The notes beneath the pieces are model-generated. The model did not search any database, had not been told where the DNA came from, and saw only the letters and a list, made by a program, of their open reading frames with translations. 13,750 bases of DNA from SAR202 cluster bacterium (GTDB lineage: Bacteria; Chloroflexota; Dehalococcoidia; UBA3495), in contig VFHG01000275.1 of assembly GCA_009392075.1 (NCBI GenBank), positions 1 to 13,750 of the forward strand, read 5' to 3'. The translations under genes and the position numbers were made by a program. Positions 1 to 7,304 of the stretch are shown here, in pieces. Numbering within the stretch: position 1 is the stretch's first letter; every line of letters starts with the position of its first letter.

Positions 1-392
1 CTTCCATATATATATCTGGCCGTCGGCCGGGTGGTTAAAGGCGAACAGTTCGTCTGCGGCTGTGTCCAGGCGCTTGCAGGTGTGCGCTTGCAGCGGGCTG
101 TTCAACTTAACGGGCGTACCCCCACCGGGCACATCGAGGCAATAGAACTGAGGCTCATCGAGAGGGTCGGCAAGCTGGATGAACAGAGTCTATTTCAACG
201 GTTGGTTGCGAACGGACGATCGGAGTTAGTGTCGGTTTAGGTGTGGCAGAGGGCTCAGGAACGGAAGGTTGGCACATCTGTGGCTGGAAGAGTAGTTGCG
301 GTTGATGCAGCTCCGCAGGCTGGAGTCAAAGACACGAGTGCTGCGATGAAAATGCCCGGAAACAATTTGGAAGTTTTAGCATTTCGATTCAT
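1..392 (-). pseudogene. Frameshifted lipoprotein-like gene, 3' end outside window
   Basis: Read on the minus strand from an ATG at 392-390, the first frame gives a lipoprotein-type N-terminus: basic residues (MNRNAKTSK), a hydrophobic core (GIFIAALVSL), then TPAC with Cys26 followed by a Thr/Ala-rich stretch, ending at TGA 257-255. A second frame, shifted by one base, continues with a Pro/Thr-rich linker (PEPSATPKPTLTPIV) typical of a lipoprotein tether. A third frame, open from 189 to the left edge, encodes a Cys-containing globular segment (DEPQFYCLDVPGGG, then LQAHTCK and DELFAFNHPADGQIY). The three pieces join in the expected order of signal, linker and domain, so this looks like one gene with two single-base shifts in the same direction (each one base inserted or two lost). 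The domain faintly resembles secreted beta-trefoil lectin-like proteins; that is a guess. Decay and assembly error cannot be told apart here. The lipobox (TPAC) is a weak match to consensus. Confidence 0.55.
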
Positions 393-464
393 TCTAAATA
401 CGTTCCACCATTCATCTCTTAGACACATCATCCCAAGCCTAGGACATCTGGAGTCAGGGGTGAT

Positions 465-911
465 CTAGGGTCTCTCCCTTTCGTTAAACCACACGACCTG
501 AATGCTTTGTTCGGCTAGCGCCGCTTCGATCTGAAGTTTTCTGGCTCTGGATTTTGGTGTCTGGGGATAGATTATACCTGGGCACACATCCAACCCCTGC
601 TCCCAGAACGGGTAAACATATTTCATCACATGTCGAGCATGGCGTAGGATATTCGGCCGCACGCGGCGCTCAGCCATAACATTCCAATTCGGGGCTTTCA
701 CTCCGATGATTGAGGACGAGCCATCCTCTTCTTCAATCAAAACATCTACCCTGCCATATCCTCCCGATGAAAGCTTCACGCGTTCTTGTGCCTTCGCGCG
801 GGTGTCCGGTGGGTCTAGCCGCTCCGCGTTTTCGGTCTTCTCGAACCGAATGCCGCGTGCTTGTCATTCTGGGATATTGACTGGCCTGGATCCGTTTTCG
901 TCAGCGGGCAT
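465..911 (-). pseudogene. PD-(D/E)XK nuclease-like gene with in-frame stop
   Basis: From ATG 911-909 the minus frame runs MPADENGSRPVNIPE, hits TGA at 866-864, then continues in the same frame without interruption to the stop at 465 (148 codons plus stop). The part after the TGA is strongly protein-like: QARGIRFEKTENAERLDPP, then GGYGRVDVLIEEEDGSSSII, GVKAPNW, ILRHARHVMKYVYPFW, DVCPGIIYPQ and IQVVWFNERE. The pattern VDVLI, a turn, then xVKA matches the D...(E)xK core of PD-(D/E)XK nuclease-fold proteins. The expected Glu is Gly (GVK; codon GGA, one transition from GAA), so a catalytic residue is also lost. A GTG at 779-777 could restart translation of the C-terminal 104 residues, and an in-frame ATG at 968-966 could extend the N-terminus; neither has a clear ribosome site. 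The role of the intact family is not known to me; the fold assignment is inferred from the motif. Confidence 0.6.
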
Positions 912-1096
912 GGTTAACCTAGCTTGCAACAAGTTCCAGACGGTCCTTCCGCCCGGGTAAACTCTCATATATCGGCGTTTCTCAGTTTGGCGCCCTCGAG
1001 GTCAGGGAAGTAAATCGGAGATTTTTGTCTAAGACTTACTGTACCTGAATGACCCTGCCGTGATCAGAAGATGGCCCTCGTCCCTCACCCGGAACG

Positions 1097-2248
1097 TTAG
1101 CCGCCCGCCTCAGCTATTTCTTTGATACCTTGGAGGTTCAGCATCATATTCCCTTTGTGGTGTTCTTGGCGCCTGGCGAGAATCTGCGCCGCCTTCTCGG
1201 GATTGTCCACCATCGCGTGGCCGGTGGCCGATAGGCGGCGACCAAGAATGAACCGCTGGCGCAACCGGGTGCCTCCGGGTATCTTCTCCAGTTCGAAACC
1301 CCACTGAGCGCTGGGCTCGTCGCGGTCGTTCACGTTCCAGGCAAAAACCTTAGGCGCTTCACAAGCGACGACCCAGGACGTGGTCTCCCATTTTCGGTCC
1401 ACGTCAGACCGTTCATTCCGGCCGACGAACGAAGCGCCTTCCCGTGGGCCGTCTGAGTCGACCCAGTCGGCTCCCTGGAACTCGGTGCTGAACCTTGCGG
1501 AAATGTTGATGTCGCTGACCAACTCCCAGACAATCTCCGGGGTAGCCGCGATATCGATCTCGACTGTGACGCCCGGTCCGGCGGCGATCAGGTCTTCGGC
1601 ATCACCGATCTGTTCTTTCGTGAAGCCCCAGCGGTCGAACCAAACGATTTCCGACGCGGGCCGGCGTGATGCGGGCTTAAAGTCCGTGCCGACGGTCCAA
1701 GCGACCGGGAGCAAGACCACCTGTGTGACGCCGGTCGGGATTCCCAGGACCTCAGCGAACTCCTGGGCCTTCCCGAGGTGAACGGTTGTCCAAGCCGAGC
1801 CGAGCCCCCTGGCCCGCAAGGCCAAACAAAAGCTCCAGGCGGACTGAATCACCGAGTCGAAGAGACCGGGGCGGCCGCTGCCGTCGTGCTCACCCCAGAC
1901 CGTGACCAGAACGAGCGCAGGCACCCGTTCCAGGTTGGCGGCCAGATGGGCGGCGGATTCCACCACCCGCTGCTTGGGATGGTCGGTCCCGGCCCGCTGT
2001 TCCGCTCTTTCGATAATGTCGCTTCCTCCGGCGAAGCGGTACAGGTCGGCGAGTTGTTTCTTGATCTCTGGGTCGCGGACCACCAACCAGCGGCGGCTGG
2101 AAATATCCCCTCCGGATGGCGCTTGCTCCGCCAATTCGATGCATTGCAACAACAAATCATCGGGCACTTCACGCTCAAGGTCCAGCCGGCGTCTAACCGC
2201 CCGTGTTGTGCTTAACAATTGGTCTACTTGCTCGATATCAAAGTCCAT
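1097..2248 (-). CDS. Nitroreductase-SRPBCC fusion protein
   Basis: A 383-residue protein with two domains. Residues about 8-208 are a nitroreductase-family FMN domain: TTRAVRRR (14-21) matches the N-terminal FMN-phosphate-binding Arg cluster, APSGGD (43-48) and SRRWLVV (51-57) match the usual APSxxNxQPWxFxVV segment, ARGLGSAW (146-153) is the conserved GLG helix, and a terminal RRP (195-197) is typical. Residues about 226-380 look like an SRPBCC (START/polyketide cyclase-like) ligand-binding domain, beginning VTVEIDIAATPEIVWELVSD and including the WGFELEKIPGGTRL strand pair. Nitroreductase folds reduce nitro, quinone or enone groups with NAD(P)H, or act as oxidases; SRPBCC domains bind hydrophobic ligands. 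The substrate cannot be read from sequence. The ATG at 2248 has GAGG (2258-2255) six bases upstream. It is divergent from the DUF1800 gene and appears monocistronic. Both domains look intact, and no frameshift is needed to join them. Confidence 0.82.
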   Translation of the reverse strand: MDFDIEQVDQLLSTTRAVRRRLDLEREVPDDLLLQCIELAEQAPSGGDISSRRWLVVRDPEIKKQLADLYRFAGGSDIIERAEQRAGTDHPKQRVVESAAHLAANLERVPALVLVTVWGEHDGSGRPGLFDSVIQSAWSFCLALRARGLGSAWTTVHLGKAQEFAEVLGIPTGVTQVVLLPVAWTVGTDFKPASRRPASEIVWFDRWGFTKEQIGDAEDLIAAGPGVTVEIDIAATPEIVWELVSDINISARFSTEFQGADWVDSDGPREGASFVGRNERSDVDRKWETTSWVVACEAPKVFAWNVNDRDEPSAQWGFELEKIPGGTRLRQRFILGRRLSATGHAMVDNPEKAAQILARRQEHHKGNMMLNLQGIKEIAEAGG

Positions 2249-2331
2249 CAGGCGCCTCGCGTTGTGTTCTCTTGATAACCGTTCGGTTGCAGCATATCAG
2301 TTAAAACTTAGGTAGGGCGTTCCCAGATTAA

Positions 2332-2363
2332 ACACCGGCCACGTTTGTATTGACACCGGCAAC
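2332..2363 (+). repeat. Direct repeat ACACCGGCnAC, 21 bp apart
   Basis: ACACCGGC occurs at 2332-2339 and again at 2353-2360, each followed by nAC, giving a 21-bp period (about two helical turns). The second copy overlaps the -35 box of the promoter at 2350-2378. This arrangement suits an operator bound by a regulator on one face of the helix. The repeat is seen; the function is inferred. Confidence 0.35.
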
Positions 2364-2378
2364 CACCGTACCTAGGAT
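2350..2378 (+). promoter_or_regulatory. Sigma70-type promoter for the DUF1800 operon
   Basis: TTGACA (2350-2355, perfect -35) is followed after 17 bp by TAGGAT (2373-2378, four of six matches to TATAAT). Transcription would begin near 2384-2386. That lies after the GTG at 2379 but before the Shine-Dalgarno at 2411 and the ATG at 2424, so the promoter supports the shorter start for the downstream gene. Confidence 0.55.
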
Positions 2379-2410
2379 GTGAACAACCGCCAGTTCTCTC
2401 ACCAGCACGC

Positions 2411-2416
2411 AAAGGA
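2411..2416 (+). promoter_or_regulatory. Ribosome binding site deciding the DUF1800 start
   Basis: AAAGGA lies seven bases before ATG 2424-2426. The upstream GTG at 2379 has no Shine-Dalgarno and would fall in front of the predicted transcription start. ATG 2418 is too close to this site, so 2424 is preferred. Confidence 0.55.
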
Positions 2417-2423
2417 TATGCGG

Positions 2424-3827
2424 ATGCCCCAACGGCAAGACATAGCATTGATGGCCCACCTGATGCGGCGGGCCGGCTTTGGCGAGCCCCGCGGGAGTCT
2501 CGATGCCCGAGTCACCCAGGGTTACGAGGCGGTCGTCGAGGAACTTCTACATCCGGAAGATCGGCCGGCCATCAACGATGAGCTCATGTACCGCATTCTT
2601 CCTGGCTACGAAGGAGCGCTGGCGCCTCCGATAAACCAAGCTGATTGGGTCTTCAGGATGGTCAACACCCAGCGGCCGCTGGAAGAAAAGGTAGCCCTCT
2701 TCTGGCACCAGATGTTCGCCACCAGCAACGCAAAAGTGGACAACCCGCCGGAGCTCACCAGGCAGATCGCGATGTTCCGCGAGCACGGATTGGGCAAGTA
2801 CCGTGATCTTTTGGTGGAGTTGGCCAAGTCTCCCGCCATGATCTTCTGGTTGGACAATCACGGCAACCATGACGGCGCGATCAACGAGAACTGGGGCCGC
2901 GAGTTGTTAGAACTTTTTTCGCTGGGGGTCGGCAACTATACCGAGGGCGACATTCAGAACGCAGCCAGAGCGTTCACCGGTTGGTCAATCGCTCCCAAGA
3001 TACCCCGCAACCCACTGGGCCGTTTTTACTGGAATTTCGAATACAAGCCCGAGGACCACGACGACGACGAAAAGACGTTCTTGGGCCAAACGGGCAATTT
3101 CAACGGCGAAGACATCATGGGCATCATCGTGGACCAACCCGCTTCGCCCCGGTTCCTAGCTCGGCACCTATACCGGTTCTTCGTTGCCGACGAGCCCCAT
3201 GTCTCAGAATGGAACGTAACACCGCCGGTTGACCCGGATGCGATCGAAATCTTGGTTGACGCCTATAGCGAATCGCAGGGGGATATCCGTTCCATTTTGC
3301 GGGTGCTGTTCAACTCAGAATTCTTCAAGAATTCCCAATTCGCCCGAGTAAAAAGCCCCGCCGAACTGGTGGTGGGGACTGTGCGAATAGCCGGCAACTA
3401 TGAAGGGTTCAGGCCCGGGTTCAACAACCTGGCGTTGGAGTGCGGCTGGCAGGGACAAGAGCTGCTCAACCCACCCAGTGTTGACGGTTGGCATACTGGC
3501 CAGGCATGGATCGATGCCGGCGCATTGATGCGGCGGGTCAATTTCGCCGCCGGCGTGCTAGGTGATATCTCGTTGCCCGGTGTCCGGGCGATGATTGACA
3601 GGGTCAAGTCGCAGGGCAACCTCTCGCCACAGGCGCTGGTGGCTGCCTGCCTGGATGCGTTGGGGCCTCTTGAGGTCAGCGATACGACGCTTCGCGAGTT
3701 GCTAACCCATGCGCTGAAAGGCGGAGAATTAGCTTGGGGCACCCCTGAAGAAACAAGTGATTCGGAAGACAAAGTGGGCAAGATGCTGACTTTGATCGCC
3801 GCTTCCAGAGATTATCAGTTTGCCTAG
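2424..3827 (+). CDS. DUF1800 family protein
   Basis: A 467-residue protein with the full set of DUF1800 (PF08811) signatures: N-terminal ALMAHLMRRAGFG (8-20), KVALFWHQMFAT (89-100), NENWGRELLELFSLGVG (154-170) followed by YTE and ARAFTGW, then HDDDEKTFLGQTG (212-224), and LARHLYRFFVADEP further on. The biochemical role of the family is unknown. It is very often encoded beside a DUF1501 gene, as here (35-bp gap). The frame is open back to GTG 2379, but the promoter and Shine-Dalgarno place the start at ATG 2424, and the conserved domain begins within ten residues of that start. Neither start gives a signal peptide or a twin-arginine motif, so the product appears cytoplasmic. Length is in the usual range and no break is seen. 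Confidence 0.88.
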   Translation: MPQRQDIALMAHLMRRAGFGEPRGSLDARVTQGYEAVVEELLHPEDRPAINDELMYRILPGYEGALAPPINQADWVFRMVNTQRPLEEKVALFWHQMFATSNAKVDNPPELTRQIAMFREHGLGKYRDLLVELAKSPAMIFWLDNHGNHDGAINENWGRELLELFSLGVGNYTEGDIQNAARAFTGWSIAPKIPRNPLGRFYWNFEYKPEDHDDDEKTFLGQTGNFNGEDIMGIIVDQPASPRFLARHLYRFFVADEPHVSEWNVTPPVDPDAIEILVDAYSESQGDIRSILRVLFNSEFFKNSQFARVKSPAELVVGTVRIAGNYEGFRPGFNNLALECGWQGQELLNPPSVDGWHTGQAWIDAGALMRRVNFAAGVLGDISLPGVRAMIDRVKSQGNLSPQALVAACLDALGPLEVSDTTLRELLTHALKGGELAWGTPEETSDSEDKVGKMLTLIAASRDYQFA

Positions 3828-3862
3828 CAGGCAGACAGCAACTAACCCTGGGGAGAATCAGA

Positions 3863-4999
3863 ATGGCGTCGACTAAAAAAGACCCAGTGCTGGTGATACT
3901 GCAACTCACCGGAGCCAATGATTACCTGAACACCATCGTTCCGTACACCAACCCGCTGTACTGGGACAACCGGCCGAAGGTAAACATTCCCGAAGAACTG
4001 GTTGTGCCCATCGACGACGAACTGGCGTTCCGGTCAGACATGGAGCCGTTGAAGAACCTTTACGACCAGGACAAACTGGCGATAATCAATGGAATCGGGT
4101 TTGAGAATTCTCCCCGCTCCCACTTCCGCGCCATGGACATCTGGCACACTTGCGAGCCGGACCGTATCGGGACGGAAGGATGGGTTGGCAAGGTCATCCG
4201 AGACTTGGACCCGTCCGGAGAAAATGTGCTGAAGGGCGTGAATTTCGGTCAGGGGTTGCCCCGGGCCATGACCATGCGGGGCGTCCCGGTCACTTCGGTC
4301 AACCACCTGGCGACCTACGGCGTTTTCTCGTCGGTTTCCGGGATCAAATCCGCAGAAGAACGTACCCAGCTTCTGGACAGCTTTGCCCGGATGTACGCAC
4401 CGGCCATCGGCACCGGGCCAACCATGGAGTACCTGGGGCAGACCGGGCTGGACGCTCTGCGGGGAGCCGACATCATCAAGACCGCGCCACAGCAGTATTC
4501 TTCGACCGTTGAATACCCCACCAATGCTATTGCAACGTCACTTAAAGACGTGGCCCAGGTGCACCTAGCGGGACTGGGCACCCAGGTCTTTTACACGTCC
4601 CATGGGCCCTTCGACACCCACTTCAACCAGGGCGGCTCCCACACCAAACTCTGGCAGGATATATCGGGCGCTGTGGACAGTTTCTTCGCCGACTTGCGGG
4701 AACATGATGCCGGCGACAACGTTGTGATGATGTTGTTCAGCGAGTTCGGACGCCGCGTCCGCGACAACGGCACGGGCACCGACCACGGAGCAGCTGGTGT
4801 GGCATTCGTCATCGGCGACCAGGTCAAGGGCGGTATGTACGGCGCCTATCCCTCACTTAAGCCCGGAGACCTGACTCAGGGAGACTTGGCCCCAAGTTAT
4901 GACTTCAGGGGCTTCTATTCCACTCTGGTGGACAGATGGCTGGGCCTTGATGCGGTCCCAATCGTCAGCGGAAAATTCGAGCAGATGGCATTCGTATGA
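3863..4999 (+). CDS. DUF1501 family protein (alkaline phosphatase-like fold)
   Basis: A 378-residue protein matching DUF1501 (PF07394), related to the alkaline phosphatase/sulfatase superfamily. Visible signatures: VILQLTGANDYLNTIVPY (11-28; the usual form is FLRGGNDGLNTVVP), SPRSHFRAMDIWHT (83-96), FDTHFNQ (250-256), SEFGRR (293-298) and GTGTDHGAAG (303-312), the last three being the conserved His/Glu/Asp-rich segments expected near the metal site. Many members begin with a twin-arginine export signal; this one starts directly at the fold, and no alternative upstream ATG adds one. The RGG of the first motif is TGA here. ATG 3863 has GGAG (3852-3855) seven bases upstream. It probably acts with the DUF1800 product encoded just before it. 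The enzymatic activity is unknown. Confidence 0.88.
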   Translation: MASTKKDPVLVILQLTGANDYLNTIVPYTNPLYWDNRPKVNIPEELVVPIDDELAFRSDMEPLKNLYDQDKLAIINGIGFENSPRSHFRAMDIWHTCEPDRIGTEGWVGKVIRDLDPSGENVLKGVNFGQGLPRAMTMRGVPVTSVNHLATYGVFSSVSGIKSAEERTQLLDSFARMYAPAIGTGPTMEYLGQTGLDALRGADIIKTAPQQYSSTVEYPTNAIATSLKDVAQVHLAGLGTQVFYTSHGPFDTHFNQGGSHTKLWQDISGAVDSFFADLREHDAGDNVVMMLFSEFGRRVRDNGTGTDHGAAGVAFVIGDQVKGGMYGAYPSLKPGDLTQGDLAPSYDFRGFYSTLVDRWLGLDAVPIVSGKFEQMAFV

Positions 5000-5025
5000 T
5001 TGCCCGCAACTCAAACCCGCCGTTC

Positions 5026-5030
5026 GGGGA
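5026..5030 (+). promoter_or_regulatory. Ribosome binding site deciding the NHL-protein start
   Basis: GGGGA lies six bases before ATG 5037-5039. The same frame is open upstream to ATG 4899, but that extension lies inside the DUF1501 gene, is low-complexity and has no propeller similarity, so 5037 is the likely start. Confidence 0.55.
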
Positions 5031-5036
5031 CCCCAC

Positions 5037-6035
5037 ATGCTGACGACCGTCGCCGCCGGCCGTGTCTACGACTATAGCCATTGCATCGGTATGTACAGCC
5101 AGTCCGGCCAGGGGTTTTGGACGCCCCAGGACTTTGTCTTGGGCAAGAACGGCCGGGTCTACGTGTTGAGCCGGGGCGTGGAGCAGTTGGGCCAGCGCAT
5201 CAGCAAGATCGACTTGGAGAGCGAATTCCAGGGCCAATTCGGTTCGTTCGGCGGCGAGGACGGGCGGTTCATCTGGCCTCGCTCCCTCGATCTGGACCAT
5301 GATGGCCGTGTCTTCGTATCCGACGAATATTCCAACCGGATATCGGTCTTCGATCCCGAGGGGGCTTTCCGGTATCACTGGGGCCGGACGGGCAGCGGTG
5401 AGGGTGAATTGAACGGGCCTTCCGGGCTCGCTTTCGACTCCAACGACAACATCTGGGTCGTGGACAGCATGAACCACCGGGTACAGAGATTCAGCTCCAC
5501 CGGTGAGTTCCAATTGGGCTTCGGCGAGCAGGGCGCAAATGAGGGCCAGTTAGAGATGCCTTGGGGCATATTCATCGATTGCCAAGATGACATCTATATC
5601 GCGGACTGGGGCAACAACCGGGTGCAGAAATTCTCACCCACCGGCGAGTTATTGGTGAAGTTCGAAGAATCCAGCACCGGCGTGGGTTCGTTGAAAGGTC
5701 CGTCAGGCGTGGCCGTGGACTCAGACGGCGATGTGTACGTGACCGACTGGGGCAACCACAGGGTGCAGATCTACAACACCGACGGCCAGTACATCACTGC
5801 GTTGGTCGGCGACGCACAACAACCGTCGCCATGGACCCAGACCTACATTGACGCCAACCCGGAGTACATCAAGGCAAGGCGCCGGGCCGACATGGAACCT
5901 GAATGGCGCTTCCGCAGACCTGTGGCGGTCAATGTGGATGCCGATGACCGCATCATAGTGTTGGAGTCCTACCGCCACCGGCTACAGATCTACAACAAGC
6001 TCAAGGACTACGAAGAGCATTCCCTAAACCTTTAG
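5037..6035 (+). CDS. NHL-repeat six-bladed beta-propeller protein
   Basis: A 332-residue protein made almost entirely of NHL repeats. Six units can be seen at about residues 29-66, 79-113, 127-160, 175-207, 222-254 and 292-322, with the pattern P-x-G-hydrophobic-D-x-x-G/D-x-hydrophobic-(V/I)-D-x-x-N-x-R-(V/I)-Q-x-F/Y. Clear cases are GPSGLAFDSNDNIWVVD, NNRVQKFSPTGE and GNHRVQIYNTDGQ. Six blades would close a propeller. A longer loop (about 258-290) precedes the last blade. No signal peptide, membrane segment or extra enzymatic domain is visible. NHL propellers bind proteins, RNA or small ligands, or act as lyase-type enzymes; the sequence does not say which. It starts 37 bp after the DUF1501 stop and is probably co-transcribed, suggesting it serves the same process. 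Confidence 0.82.
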   Translation: MLTTVAAGRVYDYSHCIGMYSQSGQGFWTPQDFVLGKNGRVYVLSRGVEQLGQRISKIDLESEFQGQFGSFGGEDGRFIWPRSLDLDHDGRVFVSDEYSNRISVFDPEGAFRYHWGRTGSGEGELNGPSGLAFDSNDNIWVVDSMNHRVQRFSSTGEFQLGFGEQGANEGQLEMPWGIFIDCQDDIYIADWGNNRVQKFSPTGELLVKFEESSTGVGSLKGPSGVAVDSDGDVYVTDWGNHRVQIYNTDGQYITALVGDAQQPSPWTQTYIDANPEYIKARRRADMEPEWRFRRPVAVNVDADDRIIVLESYRHRLQIYNKLKDYEEHSLNL

Positions 6036-6040
6036 GTTTA
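6025..6040. terminator. Short hairpin between convergent genes (weak)
   Basis: TAAACC (6025-6030) and GGTTTA (6035-6040) form a 6-bp stem with a TTTA loop, spanning the stop codon of the NHL gene and the 6-bp gap before the stop of the convergent gene. There is no strong U-tract on either strand, so this is at most a weak bidirectional terminator. Confidence 0.25.
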
Positions 6041-6041
6041 A

Positions 6042-7268
6042 TCAACCTTCAGGTGGGCGGCCGTCTAAAAGCGCTGTTTCCCAAACGTCTTGGGTGGTCT
6101 TTTCTTGGGTCCATGGCCGCATGACTGCGGCGGCTCGGGCGTCCCGGTAATAACGCTCCAGTGGATGCCGCTTCAGCATAGCCCTTCCGCCGCAGAGCCG
6201 AATCGCCTCGCCGGTCAGTTCGACCACCGCGCGTTGCACTTGCACATGAGCGGCCCTGGCACGCTGAATCGCCTCGACCGGCGGATCCAACTGCTGCTCG
6301 GAGATGGACCGGTAAAACAATGCCCTGGTTGCTTCAAGTTTAAAGAGCATCTCAGCGAGGGCGGCTCCGATCGCCGATTGTCCGCCACGAGCGTTGGCAT
6401 CGGTTGGAGCGCGCCCTGTGGTATATGCGACGGTGAAGTCGTAAGCCGCCTGCATCAGGCCCAAAAAAGTTGCGGAAAAGGCGATAAAGATGTGGGGCTG
6501 ACGCTGGAATAGCTGACCAAACACGCCTGCCGGTAGGACCTCAGCGTCGTCCGGCGCCCAGACATCTTTCAGTTCCATGTCCTGGCTCACCGTGGAACGC
6601 ATACCTATGGGGTCCCAATCGCCGGAGAACTCCACGCCGGGCGCTTCCCTCGGTATCGAGAGATACAGCGTCCTGTCGACCCAGGGGCCATCCGACAGCA
6701 AAAGCGCAGGCGTCGCGAAATAGTCGGCCACGCCAGCCGAGGACACAAAAAACTTGCTGCCGTTAACCAAATACCCGCCATCCACGCGTTTAGCCGTTGT
6801 CCCGAAGCGCCGCCCTCCAGCATCAATCGGGTCGGCCGTGCCTGATTCTAGGCGTTCGCCGTGGGGCTGCCCGTAAAAAACGCCCTGCTCTATAACCTCG
6901 CGGTATCGCCGGGCGCTCAACTTTTTGTGGCGGTCTTGTACATCCGCAGGCAGCCCCAGCCCATCCATTAGCGGACCCATCATCAGCATGGTCAGGCAGT
7001 GCATGTTGAAGGTGAGGGCGGTGGAGGAATTGCCTTGGGCCAATTTCTCGGAGACCAAACAGTAGGTCTCATAGTCCGCTCCGAGTCCGCCATGCTCCTC
7101 CGGGACACATAAGGCCAAGAGACCCGCATCGCGAAGGTCCTGATAGTCCTCAACCGGAAAGGCGGCATCCCGGTCCAGATCAGCGGCCCTTGAGGCGAAT
7201 TTCTCAATGGCCAACCCGCGAGCCAGATCCATCAACTCTTGTTGCCGGGAAGATGGGCGTAAATCCAC
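6042..7268 (-). CDS. Acyl-CoA dehydrogenase-like flavoprotein lacking the usual catalytic Glu motif
   Basis: A 408-residue protein of the acyl-CoA dehydrogenase fold: an N-terminal helical domain (about 1-125, with LRDAGLLALCVPEEHGGLG at 45-63), a middle beta domain (GGYLVNGSKFFVSSAGVADYF, then WDPIGMRSTVSQD at 218-230), and a C-terminal helical domain ending LCGGRAMLKRHPLERYYRDAR (358-378). In classical members RDAR is followed shortly by YEGTSEIQ, whose Glu is the catalytic base; here the same place reads MRPWTQEKTTQ (383-393). Members of the fold without that Glu include flavin-dependent monooxygenases and oxidases, and some dehydrogenases place the base elsewhere, so the reaction is uncertain. 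The start is GTG 7268 with GGAGGG (7281-7276) seven bases upstream. It lies 36 bp after the Rieske beta gene and is probably the last gene of that operon. Confidence 0.82.
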   Translation of the reverse strand: MDLRPSSRQQELMDLARGLAIEKFASRAADLDRDAAFPVEDYQDLRDAGLLALCVPEEHGGLGADYETYCLVSEKLAQGNSSTALTFNMHCLTMLMMGPLMDGLGLPADVQDRHKKLSARRYREVIEQGVFYGQPHGERLESGTADPIDAGGRRFGTTAKRVDGGYLVNGSKFFVSSAGVADYFATPALLLSDGPWVDRTLYLSIPREAPGVEFSGDWDPIGMRSTVSQDMELKDVWAPDDAEVLPAGVFGQLFQRQPHIFIAFSATFLGLMQAAYDFTVAYTTGRAPTDANARGGQSAIGAALAEMLFKLEATRALFYRSISEQQLDPPVEAIQRARAAHVQVQRAVVELTGEAIRLCGGRAMLKRHPLERYYRDARAAAVMRPWTQEKTTQDVWETALLDGRPPEG

Positions 7269-7304
7269 GGAGCAGCCCTCCGGGCGTTAAATCTAGGTCT
7301 GCCT

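Noticed and set aside
31..468. Two small plus-strand open frames (31-240 and 241-468)
   Set aside because: The minus strand of the same stretch encodes the signal, linker and domain pieces of a lipoprotein; the plus-strand translations look compositionally random and have no ribosome sites.
706..960. Plus-strand 84-codon frame
   Set aside because: It is antisense to the nuclease-like gene, whose minus-strand reading is far more protein-like.
1778..2315. Plus-strand frames of 137-145 codons
   Set aside because: They mirror the nitroreductase domain on the minus strand, which has clear family motifs.
4899..5036. 46-residue N-terminal extension of the NHL protein
   Set aside because: It overlaps the end of the DUF1501 gene in another frame, and a good Shine-Dalgarno precedes ATG 5037.
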